Notes: generated from the letters alone by a model not told the origin. DNA of 13,076 nt from Nitrospirales bacterium (GCA_029261305.1 JAJDBO010000212.1:1-13076); one strand, 5' to 3'; positions 1 through 7,650 are shown, counted from the first letter of the stretch. Made by a program: numbers and translations.

Positions 1-137
1 TCATCCTCTATGGCATTGAGAAGATCGTCGAGTGTCTTTGGATCGCCAATCCCTGCTAAGGCTTTTGCAGCTTCTTCACGAGTCGCATCATCAACATCTT
101 CTAAGGCCTCAAGCCAATCTTGCACACTTTGGGACAT
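1..137 (-). CDS. HEAT-repeat protein, N-terminal fragment (runs off the window)
   Basis: The first 45 codons are present and the gene continues beyond base 1 with no stop. The start ATG is preceded by AAGGAT at a 6-nt spacing, a good ribosome binding site. Residues 7-43 (WLEALEDVDDATREEAAKAL, then GIGDPKTLDDLLNAIED) have the two-helix pattern of a HEAT/PBS-lyase repeat: acidic turn, R-x-x-A-A-x-A-L, then G-I-G-D-P and a second helix. HEAT repeats stack into solenoids that bind other proteins. No partner can be named here. There is no signal peptide, so it is probably cytoplasmic. It lies 15 bp downstream of the stop of the neighbouring exported protein and is likely the third gene of the same operon. 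The full length and any other domains are unknown. Confidence 0.75.
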   Translation of the reverse strand, partial: MSQSVQDWLEALEDVDDATREEAAKALAGIGDPKTLDDLLNAIED

Positions 138-152
138 GGAAAATCCTTCTAC

Positions 153-635
153 CTACTTGGTACTGTTATAGTCGTAGTCACGCTCTTGCTTATAGGGTTG
201 CGTGTGACTGCATTTAATGGTGAGTGTATGAGTACCCTGTCCGTGAACACATTGGTTCAACGATTCATCAAATTCTAATTGACCATCTAACGTCACACGA
301 AATAAAAAATCAAAGGTGAAGGTGCCAAAACGATATTCGCCTGGTTTCAAGTTGATTTTATGAACGTCTGTCGTTCGAAATGATTCATAGGTCGTCGGGT
401 CTTTGGTCCAAATAAGAGGAGTCACGCCGGGAACATGCCACCAGGTCGGCGGATTCAATGCTGTGGAATCAATGGTAATCGTATGTTCTCTGGTTAAAGG
501 ATTCACAGGATCCGCTGCGAGACTGAGATCTCCATGAAACAACCCGAATACCACACAAGAGATCGTGACGATCAATCCAACTACATTCGAAATATATTGA
601 GAGGTCTGGTCTAATTTAGCGCCCAAAGCTTTCAT
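153..635 (-). CDS. Predicted exported protein of unknown function
   Basis: This 160-residue protein matches no family I recognise. A hydrophobic stretch at about residues 15-36 is followed by SLAADP near residue 40, which fits either a long signal peptide or an N-terminal membrane anchor with the rest outside the cytoplasm. The remainder looks beta-rich, with alternating hydrophobic strands around INLKPGEYRFGTFTFDFLFR and two cysteines near the C-terminus that could form a disulfide. Its start lies inside the 3' end of the upstream phosphatase-like gene, a 20-bp overlap, and no strong Shine-Dalgarno is visible. Translation is therefore probably coupled to that gene. The shared operon suggests a joint role at the cell envelope, but this is inference from position only. 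Confidence 0.7.
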   Translation of the reverse strand: MKALGAKLDQTSQYISNVVGLIVTISCVVFGLFHGDLSLAADPVNPLTREHTITIDSTALNPPTWWHVPGVTPLIWTKDPTTYESFRTTDVHKINLKPGEYRFGTFTFDFLFRVTLDGQLEFDESLNQCVHGQGTHTLTIKCSHTQPYKQERDYDYNSTK

Positions 636-1614
636 TACCCGTGGTCTTTCGTTTTGGAGTTGCTATAAAAATTTCATTGACTGCTTGGCTCTGCCATTCG
701 GTATGGGTTTCAAGCCCTAATGCTTCCATCACGGTAGCACCGGTATCCATCAGAGAGACTTCTGCTTTGATGTGATGGGCGGATTTAATATTCGCACCCC
801 ATGTGATCCAAGGGACAGTTGAGGCTTGTGGGGTCTTATCCTTGGAAGACCCGGATCCTTGACCATTCAGACTGGTCACCATCACCATGGTTTTGTCAAA
901 AACTTTATGCCCTCGGTAAATCTCAAGAACCTTACCAATCGCGTTATCCACAGACGTAAGTGCTTTGGTATAGGCCTTAGAATCCCATCCTCGTTTCATG
1001 GCCGCATCTAACGGAGCAGGCAGATGCATGACCAAAAGACCTGGGATGGAAAACAACCTAAAACCATACCCACCCCTGCTGGTCACTTTATTGAGATAAT
1101 CCTCCATGTGATCAACGACCTTGCTAGGATTACATTGGGGTTTGGATTTGCCGCATGTCTGCAGATCAACGTAAATTTCAGGTCGTGATAACTGATAAAA
1201 CCGTTCATCCATGATGAAAAGCGCGGTATCAATTCCACCAGCGAGATCCAAATAATCAAACATCGTTGGGGATCGTAAAAACGATCGAGAAAAATCATAT
1301 TTCTCCCATTCTTGAGTCACCCTATGCTTCGCAACGGGCAATCCCGTCAACAGCGACGCCATGGCTGAAACAGCGAGGGGAGGAGAAATAGACTGTGCCT
1401 CTAGCTTGGCGGATCCTTCTTTCGCCAGTTTTTGGACAACTGGCATGGCGTTGGTTTCAATGGCCTTTCGGTCAACACCCTCCAACACAAAAAGAAGAAC
1501 ATGCTCCGCCTCAGCCGCTATGGCCAAAGGTGAGCCCATGAATAGCCCACAGAAAAAGATAACCGATACCCTTAAAATTTGGGCAATCCTAAATAGCATT
1601 GAATGATTTTTCAT
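616..1614 (-). CDS. Exported alkaline-phosphatase-superfamily protein, predicted catalytically degenerate
   Basis: This 332-residue protein has an N-terminal signal peptide (hydrophobic residues 13-33, likely cleavage around AIA-AEA, residues 31-36). The fold resembles type I phosphodiesterase/nucleotide pyrophosphatase members of the alkaline phosphatase superfamily. Supporting segments are the first strand VLLFVLEGVD (39-48), SPPLAVSAMASLLTG (77-91), YTKALTSVDNAIGKVLE (215-231), MVMVTS (243-248) and VPWITWGANIK (267-277) followed by SLMDTGATVMEALGLE (287-302). By motif comparison the key residues are mostly lost: the first metal Asp is Glu45, the Thr/Ser nucleophile position is Ala81, the His of D-x-x-G-H is Lys207, and the Asp-His of the S-D-H-G motif is Leu249-Asn250. 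Only Asp203 of these remains. It is probably a binding or scaffold protein rather than a hydrolase. The start is the first ATG, with no clear Shine-Dalgarno, and the gene heads the operon. The fold is moderately sure; inactivity is inferred. Confidence 0.75.
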   Translation of the reverse strand: MKNHSMLFRIAQILRVSVIFFCGLFMGSPLAIAAEAEHVLLFVLEGVDRKAIETNAMPVVQKLAKEGSAKLEAQSISPPLAVSAMASLLTGLPVAKHRVTQEWEKYDFSRSFLRSPTMFDYLDLAGGIDTALFIMDERFYQLSRPEIYVDLQTCGKSKPQCNPSKVVDHMEDYLNKVTSRGGYGFRLFSIPGLLVMHLPAPLDAAMKRGWDSKAYTKALTSVDNAIGKVLEIYRGHKVFDKTMVMVTSLNGQGSGSSKDKTPQASTVPWITWGANIKSAHHIKAEVSLMDTGATVMEALGLETHTEWQSQAVNEIFIATPKRKTTGNESFGR

Positions 1615-1894
1615 AGATTTTATTTGGGTTAAAAGTTGAATAAAACAGGCGCGTATTCACCCTAACAATATAAAGGAAAACCCTCTCCAGTAGCTGAATT
1701 CAACTTACCACGCAATTTTTGAGACGGTCAACTATTGGCACATTTCTTAACCTTTCCACACGATGCCTGGAAAGGTCATCACCTTTATTAAAGACTCGCC
1801 GTTGCACCGATGTCCTGTTTCAAGGTATGAAACTGGCCTATCTTGTTTATATCTTTTTCCTTTATTTCCTTGAGACTCAAACGAGAGATATCTT
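1615..1894. promoter_or_regulatory. Divergent intergenic region with a competing pair of stem-loops
   Basis: These 280 bp separate the minus-strand exported-protein operon from the plus-strand hydrolase-like gene and should carry promoters for both. I find no convincing -35/-10 pair. The best plus-strand candidate is TTGCAC (1802-1807), 18 nt, TATGAA (1826-1831), which is weak. A perfect 9-bp inverted repeat is present: ACCTTTCCA (1750-1758) and TGGAAAGGT (1768-1776), with a 9-nt loop. Its right arm can alternatively pair with ACCTTT (1781-1786) across a 4-nt loop, so the two hairpins exclude each other. If transcription starts upstream, this could be a leader switch; otherwise it may be an operator. 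Confidence 0.4.
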
Positions 1895-3157
1895 ATGCCG
1901 GAAGAAAATAACTTCCTCCACGCGAAATATTCCCGATCCGATCCTGGGGATCGAGTGAACTATCTGACCCTGGAAACTGGGGCGCAATCTTTTTCACCTG
2001 CATGGAAGGAAGCCCTAGGTAGCACGGGAAAAACCTTGCATGACTCGGGAGTTCGTGCCGTCCTGCTACTTTATGGTTCCTATTTAGGTGCAGATATCTT
2101 TGGTTCTAAGAGACTCGATGATGTCGGAGGATTGAAACGGGGCTATTCCCGTGGAATTCCTGGCTTAGAATCTTTACTCGCCATGGTCAGACCAGGGGAT
2201 TTTGAAAAATCCCCGGATAGCCCCCCCTTCGCACCACCATTCTCTAATGACGAGGCAACTAGGGCACACATCGACCAACTGGTGCTGGATCGCGGAAATT
2301 TTACTGCTGAGTATCTAAAAGGGCTTGAAGAAGGCCTTTCTTCATCGGGTTCATCTATAACTTGCGTTCGCCACCTTTGGTCATCATTGCATCATCATTT
2401 AGGGAGGATGGAAGGGGCCCTTGACCTCCTACATGAATTGAGACTCCTTCAACAAAAACTCAATTTGGACCAAGGGCACCGGGTATTAATTATTGCCCAT
2501 GGTCATGCAGGACAGGTGGCCGCATTGCTTTCCAATCTTGTGGCGCCTGTAGAATCATCGGTACGAGACGACCTCTTTGAAATTCTTGGACAATTTTATA
2601 GTCAATCAGACACACCACGGGCTGCGCTGGATCACCTTCAGGAATTAGACCAATTTCTTGCGACGAGCCAATACGAATCCTTCCCTGCCTTAGATGTCGT
2701 AACCTTGGGAACAGCTATTCGATATGGTTGGGACACGGGGGGCATCGGCAAGCTGCTTCACCTCGTCAACCATCGACCATTAAGAAGCGATGGCAAGCAA
2801 TGGTTAGCCAAAATGGATTTACCTCAAATCGTGATGGAAATGCCTATGACCACGGGCGGTGACTACGTTCAGCAATTGGCGGTAGCCAGTACGGACGCGG
2901 TCCCAGACAATCTGTTAGAAGAGGAAATTAATCAAACACTCCGAGAGAATTTGGAACCCTACGATGGGTTTGAGCGTTGGCTAGAATGTGCCAGACGGGT
3001 GACCCGATGCCCAAATGATGGCCAATGCCTCCTGATCGATTATCAAGATGACGCATCAGGCACAGCCATGGCCCACCTGTATGGCCATGCCTGTTACACT
3101 CGGCTTCCTGCAATGCTTTTTCAAACCAGGCAAATTGCGAAGGCACTATACTCCTAG
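1895..3157 (+). CDS. Alpha/beta-hydrolase-like cytoplasmic protein lacking the nucleophile serine
   Basis: This 420-residue protein has no signal peptide or membrane segment. GAGAG ends 7 nt before the ATG, supporting this start. The order of segments fits an alpha/beta hydrolase: a first strand and oxyanion-like turn VLLLYGSYLGADIFG (56-70), a helix-rich insert ending in SSLHHHLGR (163-171), a strand and nucleophile elbow RVLIIAHGHAGQVAALLSNL (196-215), the later strand DVVTLGTAIRYGWDTGG (267-283), and a C-terminal HLYGHACYTR (394-403) that could hold the catalytic His. I recall a family of uncharacterised bacterial hydrolases with G-H-S-H-A-G at the elbow and similar T-G-T-P-x-R-Y-G-W and G-H-A-x-Y-T-R segments. 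Here the elbow is A-H-G-H-A-G, with Gly203 (codon GGT, 2501-2503) where Ser is expected. Substrate is unknown. It is divergent from the exported-protein operon. Confidence 0.65.
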   Translation: MPEENNFLHAKYSRSDPGDRVNYLTLETGAQSFSPAWKEALGSTGKTLHDSGVRAVLLLYGSYLGADIFGSKRLDDVGGLKRGYSRGIPGLESLLAMVRPGDFEKSPDSPPFAPPFSNDEATRAHIDQLVLDRGNFTAEYLKGLEEGLSSSGSSITCVRHLWSSLHHHLGRMEGALDLLHELRLLQQKLNLDQGHRVLIIAHGHAGQVAALLSNLVAPVESSVRDDLFEILGQFYSQSDTPRAALDHLQELDQFLATSQYESFPALDVVTLGTAIRYGWDTGGIGKLLHLVNHRPLRSDGKQWLAKMDLPQIVMEMPMTTGGDYVQQLAVASTDAVPDNLLEEEINQTLRENLEPYDGFERWLECARRVTRCPNDGQCLLIDYQDDASGTAMAHLYGHACYTRLPAMLFQTRQIAKALYS

Positions 3158-3365
3158 CACCTTTTCCCGTAATTTTGCAGTTACTAGGTCCTTTGGGGGC
3201 ATTGACCCACCTTGAATACTTATGGTATCCCACCACAGTTTGTCCGAACTTGATCTTAGTTGCCAGCTACATTGCATCATGGCAGTCTGAATTGTTAAGT
3301 AGGACATGCATCGAAGAGCCCGAAGATTTTTTATTGTTTCATTAATTTTATTTTGAGTGCACACC

Positions 3366-4544
3366 ATGATTGTAGGCGTTCCTAAAGAAACATATCCTGG
3401 AGAAAAAAGGGTAGCCCTCATTCCCGCCATTATTCCTTCGCTTATCAAGGGAGGATTAGAAGTGCAGATTGAAAGTGGCGCAGGTACGGAATCAGGGTAT
3501 CCAGACTCGGCTTATACGGAGAAGGGTGCCAGCATTGCCACCTCTCGACTCCAGATATTCGAAAAAGCGAAAATTATTGTCCAAGTTCGACAGCTTGGAG
3601 CCAATCCTGAACAGGGCAAAACGGATTTGCCCTTTATGCAAGAAGGGCAAATCATTATTGGCATCGCCGAAGCCCTTTCGAACCCACACGCTCTTCGAGA
3701 ATTGAATACCCGAAAAGTCATGGCCTTCTCGATGGAACTCATGCCAAGAATCACCCGGGCACAAAGCATGGATATCCTTTCGTCCATGGGCACCGTTGCC
3801 GGCTATAAAGCTGTATTGATGGCCGCCAATGCTTTACCCAAGATGTTTCCCATGCTCATGACTGCCGCCGGAACTGTTGCCCCGGCAAAAGTACTCATTA
3901 TTGGCGCCGGAGTGGCTGGCCTACAGGCCATTTCCATGGCCCGTCGTTTGGGAGCTTCTGTGGAAGCCTATGACCTTCGCCCAGCAGTGAAGGAGCAAGT
4001 GTTAAGCCTTGGCGCAAAATTCGTTGACCTCCCCTTGGAAACTAGTGATTCCGAAGATAAAGGTGGGTATGCCAAAGCCCAAGATGAAGAATTTTATCGG
4101 AAACAACGAGAACTCCTTGGGAAGGTGATCGCCTCAAGTGATGTGGTGGTCACGACCGCAGCTGTCCCCGGTAAAAAGGCGCCAGTACTCATCACCGCCG
4201 ATATGGTAGCTGCGATGGCTCCAGGGTCAGTTATTGTAGATTTAGCGGCTGAACGTGGCGGAAATTGTGAATTGACGAAAGAGAATCAAACGGTAGTGGC
4301 CCATGGGGTGACCATTATCGGGCAAGAGAATATTTCTTCGCTGGTTCCCTATCATGCGAGCCAAATGTATAGCAAAAATATCGCGACATTCCTTTTGCAT
4401 TTAGTCAAAAAAGGAGAGTTGACTATCGATATGGAAGACGAAATTACCAAGGGAACCATGTTGACCAGAGAAGGCGAGATAGTTCATGAGCAAATCCGGG
4501 AAATTCTTGGACCCTTGGCGGGGATACGAGCAGAGGAGAAATAG
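3366..4544 (+). CDS. pntAA: NAD(P) transhydrogenase subunit alpha part 1 (NAD(H)-binding domain I)
   Basis: PntAA is the soluble NAD(H)-binding component of the proton-translocating transhydrogenase, which reduces NADP+ with NADH using the proton motive force. The protein is 392 residues, normal for the split alpha subunit. The N-terminus MIVGVPKETYPGEKRVA and the R-x-T-R-A-Q-S-M-D segment (about 128-136) are typical. The Rossmann motif GAGVAG lies at 180-185, with the strand-end acid in YDLRP near 203, then VVTTAAVPG (262-270) and DLAAERGGN (292-300). I chose ATG 3366 over an in-frame GTG at 3357 because it gives the usual family N-terminus and has a weak GAGTG ribosome site 3355-3359; the GTG has none. 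It is first of three tightly spaced genes. I see no convincing promoter in the 208 bp upstream. Confidence 0.95.
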   Translation: MIVGVPKETYPGEKRVALIPAIIPSLIKGGLEVQIESGAGTESGYPDSAYTEKGASIATSRLQIFEKAKIIVQVRQLGANPEQGKTDLPFMQEGQIIIGIAEALSNPHALRELNTRKVMAFSMELMPRITRAQSMDILSSMGTVAGYKAVLMAANALPKMFPMLMTAAGTVAPAKVLIIGAGVAGLQAISMARRLGASVEAYDLRPAVKEQVLSLGAKFVDLPLETSDSEDKGGYAKAQDEEFYRKQRELLGKVIASSDVVVTTAAVPGKKAPVLITADMVAAMAPGSVIVDLAAERGGNCELTKENQTVVAHGVTIIGQENISSLVPYHASQMYSKNIATFLLHLVKKGELTIDMEDEITKGTMLTREGEIVHEQIREILGPLAGIRAEEK

Positions 4545-4550
4545 ACGGTC

Positions 4551-4829
4551 ATGGATATTATTTCAGGAATCACAATTTTTGTGCTGGCGATTTTTGTCGG
4601 CTTTGAAATTATCACAAAAATTCCACCGACTCTGCATACCCCCCTGATGTCTGGGTCCAATGCCATTTCCGGCATTACTTTGGTAGGGGCGCTTCTCTCA
4701 TCTGGATCTCAGCATACCATGGCCACGACAACTCTGGGATTCATTGCGTTACTCTTTGCCACGATTAACGCCGTTGGTGGATTCATGGTCACGAACAGAA
4801 TGTTGGCAATGTTTAAAAGAAAAGCCTAA
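4551..4829 (+). CDS. pntAB: NAD(P) transhydrogenase subunit alpha part 2 (membrane segment)
   Basis: This 92-residue protein carries the alpha-chain share of membrane domain II, with about three transmembrane helices (roughly residues 4-22, 36-52 and 60-82). It belongs to the three-subunit transhydrogenase form, in which the alpha chain is split into a soluble PntAA and a small membrane PntAB; enterobacteria have these fused. Together with PntB it forms the proton channel in the inner membrane. It starts 6 bp after the pntAA stop. An AGGAGA site lies inside the end of pntAA, about 11 nt before the ATG. The gene ends 3 bp before pntB. Length and sequence are normal for the family. Confidence 0.95.
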   Translation: MDIISGITIFVLAIFVGFEIITKIPPTLHTPLMSGSNAISGITLVGALLSSGSQHTMATTTLGFIALLFATINAVGGFMVTNRMLAMFKRKA

Positions 4830-4832
4830 GTC

Positions 4833-6221
4833 ATGACAGATATACTAATCAATATTGGATACCTAGTTTCAGCAACACTATTTATTTTGGGCCTCAAAGG
4901 TCTCACGCATCCTCGTACTGCGGTTCGTGGGAATCTTCTTGGTGCCTGCGGCATGCTGCTTGCTGTCGTCATTACACTGCTGGATAAAAACATCGTCAGT
5001 TTCGAGGTCATTTTGGCTGGACTGATCATCGGCGCCATCATCGGTGCTACATTGGCCATAAAAATTGAAATGACCTCTATGCCAGAACTTGTCGCCGCCT
5101 TTAATGGATTTGGAGGGATTGCGTCGGTTTTTGTCGCGGGTGCAGCGCTCATTGAAAGCACCTTGAATGGCGCAACCCCAATGACACAGGCCACGGTTGC
5201 TGTCGCCGCATCAGGACTTATCGGAGCCGTGACGTTTTGTGGAAGTCTCGTGGCATTTGGAAAACTCAAAGGTCTCATTGGTGATGGTGCCGTGTTGTTT
5301 TCCGGCCAGCAGATCATTAATGCAGTGCTGGCCATTATTGCACTGGCCTTAAGCGCCGGGATCGTGATGGATCCCACCAATGTCTTCTTCTATTGTCTCT
5401 TGGTTCTCGTCGCTTCTGCCCTTGGCGCACTACTAGTCATTCCCGTGGGTGGGGCTGATATGCCAGTTGTCGTCGCGCTATTGAATTCTTATTCAGGACT
5501 TGCCGCAGCCGCAACTGGATTTATCCTGTCGAATAATGTGCTGATCATCACGGGGTCTCTTGTTGGTGCATCAGGAATCATTCTTACACAGATCATGTGT
5601 AAAGCTATGAACCGTTCACTCTTCAACGTTCTCTTTGGAGTTCTCGCGCCATCCGGTGGAGGGGCCTCAGCAGATGAAGTATACGGTGGACGGGTCAAGT
5701 CCGCTTCACCAGAAGAAGTCGCCCTGTTATTTGATGCGGCTCGAAGGGTGGTCATTGTTCCAGGCTATGGCATGGCCGTTTCTCAAGCCCAACATTCGGT
5801 GGCTAATCTTGCCTCCATGTTGGAGGAACGAGGCATTCAAGTCGAGTATGCCGTACATCCCGTAGCTGGGCGAATGCCAGGACATATGAATGTCCTCTTA
5901 GCCGAGGCAGATGTCCCCTATGAATCACTCAAGGATATGGATGAAATTAATCAATATATCGATCAAATCGATGTGGCCCTGATCATTGGGGCTAATGATG
6001 TCGTGAATCCATTGGCCAGAACCGACCCCACGAGCGCCATAGCTGGCATGCCCATCATTGATGTTGATAAAGCCAAAACCGTTGTGAATATCAAACGAAG
6101 TCTGAGTCCAGGGTTTGCAGGCATTCCCAATCCTCTCTTTGCCCTTGATAACTCGTTGATGCTATTTGGGGATGGGAAAAAGGCTGTTTTAGATATCATT
6201 GCCGCACTAAAAGATTCATAA
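4833..6221 (+). CDS. pntB: NAD(P) transhydrogenase subunit beta
   Basis: PntB (462 residues) supplies most of the membrane domain and the NADP(H)-binding domain III of the proton-translocating transhydrogenase. The first 270 residues are a series of hydrophobic helices, about nine. Domain III follows, with the classic motifs GYGMAVSQAQ (311-320), HPVAGRMPGHMNVLLAEA (342-359), GANDVVNP (386-393) and VDKAKTVVNIKRS (411-423). All the signature residues I can recall are intact, so the enzyme should be functional. It starts 3 bp after pntAB with little Shine-Dalgarno, so translation is probably coupled. The complex makes NADPH for biosynthesis, which would matter in an autotroph with low-potential-electron shortage if the organism is indeed Nitrospira-like (inference). 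Confidence 0.97.
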   Translation: MTDILINIGYLVSATLFILGLKGLTHPRTAVRGNLLGACGMLLAVVITLLDKNIVSFEVILAGLIIGAIIGATLAIKIEMTSMPELVAAFNGFGGIASVFVAGAALIESTLNGATPMTQATVAVAASGLIGAVTFCGSLVAFGKLKGLIGDGAVLFSGQQIINAVLAIIALALSAGIVMDPTNVFFYCLLVLVASALGALLVIPVGGADMPVVVALLNSYSGLAAAATGFILSNNVLIITGSLVGASGIILTQIMCKAMNRSLFNVLFGVLAPSGGGASADEVYGGRVKSASPEEVALLFDAARRVVIVPGYGMAVSQAQHSVANLASMLEERGIQVEYAVHPVAGRMPGHMNVLLAEADVPYESLKDMDEINQYIDQIDVALIIGANDVVNPLARTDPTSAIAGMPIIDVDKAKTVVNIKRSLSPGFAGIPNPLFALDNSLMLFGDGKKAVLDIIAALKDS

Positions 6222-6376
6222 TTCGCTATGACCTATTGACAAAATAGACGTAGTTGCACCTAGCTAAATACTTCCAATATTTGATTAGTTGTTCTTGAAA
6301 GTGACAAGGTGAATTTATTCATAACTTATTGAATTATATGAAATTTTAATTATTTATATTTTATCAATATTTGGTC

Positions 6377-6406
6377 TTGTCTGAACATCGGTTATTGTGC
6401 TAGATT
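6377..6406 (+). promoter_or_regulatory. Probable sigma70 promoter of rpsU
   Basis: TTGTCT (6377-6382) and TAGATT (6401-6406) are separated by 18 nt, and the -10 is preceded by TGC, an extended -10 feature. The predicted transcription start near 6413 leaves about 57 nt of leader before rpsU. The whole 6222-6469 gap is strongly A/T-rich. A perfect TTGACA at 6236-6241 also occurs there but lacks a -10 at normal spacing (TAGCTA at 19 nt is the best). I see no clear terminator for pntB. Confidence 0.5.
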
Positions 6407-6469
6407 CTAATGCTGTCGTAAATGAATCGACTATTATTCAAATCTTAGAAGAAATAGATCAGGTCTGAA

Positions 6470-6664
6470 ATGGAAATAAAAGTCGTCAATAACAACGTTG
6501 AAAAAGCCTTACGAGTTGCCAAGAAAAAGTTGGCAGCAGATGGATTGTTTCGAGAGTTGAAACGCCGGCGCTTTTACGAGAAGCCAAGCGTGAAGAAAAA
6601 AGCCAAAGAACGTGAAGCTGCTAGACGTCGACAGAAATGGTTGTCCAAACGTACATTTCGATAA
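6470..6664 (+). CDS. rpsU: 30S ribosomal protein S21
   Basis: S21 is a small, very basic protein of the 30S subunit, near the anti-Shine-Dalgarno end of 16S rRNA, needed for efficient initiation. The 64-residue sequence has the family pattern: EIKVVNNNVEKALRVAKKKL, then DGLFRELKRRRFYEKPSVKK, then an Arg/Lys-rich helix to the C-terminus. Length is normal (60-70). An AGG ribosome site lies 6 nt before the ATG. It has its own likely promoter upstream and nth follows after 75 bp, so the two may be cotranscribed; no hairpin separates them. In many bacteria rpsU travels with dnaG and rpoD, but those are not here. Confidence 0.95.
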   Translation: MEIKVVNNNVEKALRVAKKKLAADGLFRELKRRRFYEKPSVKKKAKEREAARRRQKWLSKRTFR

Positions 6665-6739
6665 TACTCTCTTATAGAACACACATATTTCCTCACCTCA
6701 ATACCCCCTCTCAGTTATTATTATTCAACAAGTGTTTTT

Positions 6740-7396
6740 ATGCGTGATTCCCAAATTCACGCTGTAGTAAAAATAATTAAGAAAACTATCCAACAATGGA
6801 AAGAGCCCGTTCTTGGAATCGTCGCGAGAGAATCACACGACCCCTTTCAGATTCTAATTGCCTGCCTCCTTAGCCTTCGAACCAAAGATCAAACTACAGC
6901 TGAAGCCAGTCATCGGTTGTTCACCTTGGCCGATACTCCACAGCAAATGAGCAAACTGCCTCTAAAGAAAATTGAACAGGCTATCTATCCCGTTGGGTTT
7001 TATAAAACCAAAGCCAAACAAATTATTGCGATCTGTAAAAGCCTCTTAGAAAACTTTGAGGGGTCCGTTCCCGATACCATCGATGAACTCATCACGCTGA
7101 AGGGCGTTGGACGAAAGACAGCGAACCTAGTCATCACCGTGGGGTTTAGTAAACCTGGCATTTGTGTGGATATTCATGTCCACCGAATCAGTAATCGTTG
7201 GGGATACCTTCAAACCAAAACCCCTGAAGAATCAGAGCAGGCCTTACGAAAAAAGTTACCAAAAAAATATTGGATTCAATTTAACGACTGGCTTGTCCCC
7301 TATGGACAAAACCTTTGTCGCCCAGTTTCCCCTTATTGTAGTCAATGCCCTGTTAGCAAATACTGTGAAGGAGTAGGAGTCACAACCTCTCGCTAG
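6740..7396 (+). CDS. nth: Endonuclease III, DNA glycosylase/AP lyase
   Basis: Nth removes oxidised pyrimidines from DNA and cleaves the abasic site by beta-elimination in base excision repair. The 218-residue length is standard. The helix-hairpin-helix LITLKGVGRKTANLVI (118-133) holds the catalytic Lys126, and VDIHVHR (143-149) holds the catalytic Asp144. The [4Fe-4S] cluster ligands are Cys193, 200, 203 and 209, in the exact C-x6-C-x2-C-x5-C spacing. The N-terminal segment reads LLSLRTKD rather than the E. coli LLSAQATD, a variant known in other Nth subfamilies. The start ATG has little Shine-Dalgarno, but the N-terminus aligns well. It is followed by a hairpin and converges with rplT. Confidence 0.95.
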   Translation: MRDSQIHAVVKIIKKTIQQWKEPVLGIVARESHDPFQILIACLLSLRTKDQTTAEASHRLFTLADTPQQMSKLPLKKIEQAIYPVGFYKTKAKQIIAICKSLLENFEGSVPDTIDELITLKGVGRKTANLVITVGFSKPGICVDIHVHRISNRWGYLQTKTPEESEQALRKKLPKKYWIQFNDWLVPYGQNLCRPVSPYCSQCPVSKYCEGVGVTTSR

Positions 7397-7405
7397 ACAT
7401 TGCAG

Positions 7406-7442
7406 GGTGAGCACCGCTCACCATTCCATCAAATATTTTTTC
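7406..7442 (+). terminator. Possible terminator after nth
   Basis: A perfect 7-bp stem GGTGAGC (7406-7412) and GCTCACC (7416-7422) with a 3-nt loop begins 10 nt after the nth stop. A T-rich tract (7435-7442) follows only after 12 nt, so it is not a textbook terminator. A second, weaker hairpin (7473-7487) inside a region ending in nine T residues (7501-7509) lies 50 nt further on and may be the working terminator or a backup. Confidence 0.4.
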
Positions 7443-7607
7443 CAAAAAAAATTAATCGACGGTTTTATTATCAAGAGTTTCGCTCTTTCAGACGAAATCC
7501 TTTTTTTTTAAAAATGACTTCGTCGTGTGGAGCCAACTCCACTAAATAAAACACTGAAAAGTATATTAATGAAGAGAATTGGCAGAGGGGCGAGGCGAGA
7601 GAAATAC

Positions 7608-7640
7608 TCCATGAAGCGGGAGGAATTCACGCTTCATGGA
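7608..7640 (-). terminator. Stem-loop after rplT, probable terminator of the thrS-infC-rpmI-rplT operon
   Basis: A perfect 11-bp inverted repeat (7608-7618 with 7630-7640, core CCATGAAGCG and CGCTTCATGG) with an 11-nt loop lies 10 nt beyond the rplT stop. In the minus-strand transcript it is followed by AGTATTTCTCTC, a poor T tract, so termination could be weak, or the structure may protect the mRNA 3' end. Confidence 0.5.
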
Positions 7641-7650
7641 TAACATTTAC

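Noticed and set aside
3357..3365. GTG start three codons upstream of pntAA ATG
   Set aside because: No ribosome binding site precedes it, and ATG 3366 gives the usual family N-terminus. The GTG remains possible but changes only three residues.
4826..5380. 184-residue open frame antisense to pntB
   Set aside because: It is a low-complexity shadow of the membrane-helix coding region (rich in Ala, Met, Pro and Ser), with no recognisable domain.
6236..6266. Perfect TTGACA as an rpsU or post-pntB promoter
   Set aside because: The best -10 (TAGCTA) is 19 nt away and poor; the extended -10 pair at 6377-6406 is better placed.
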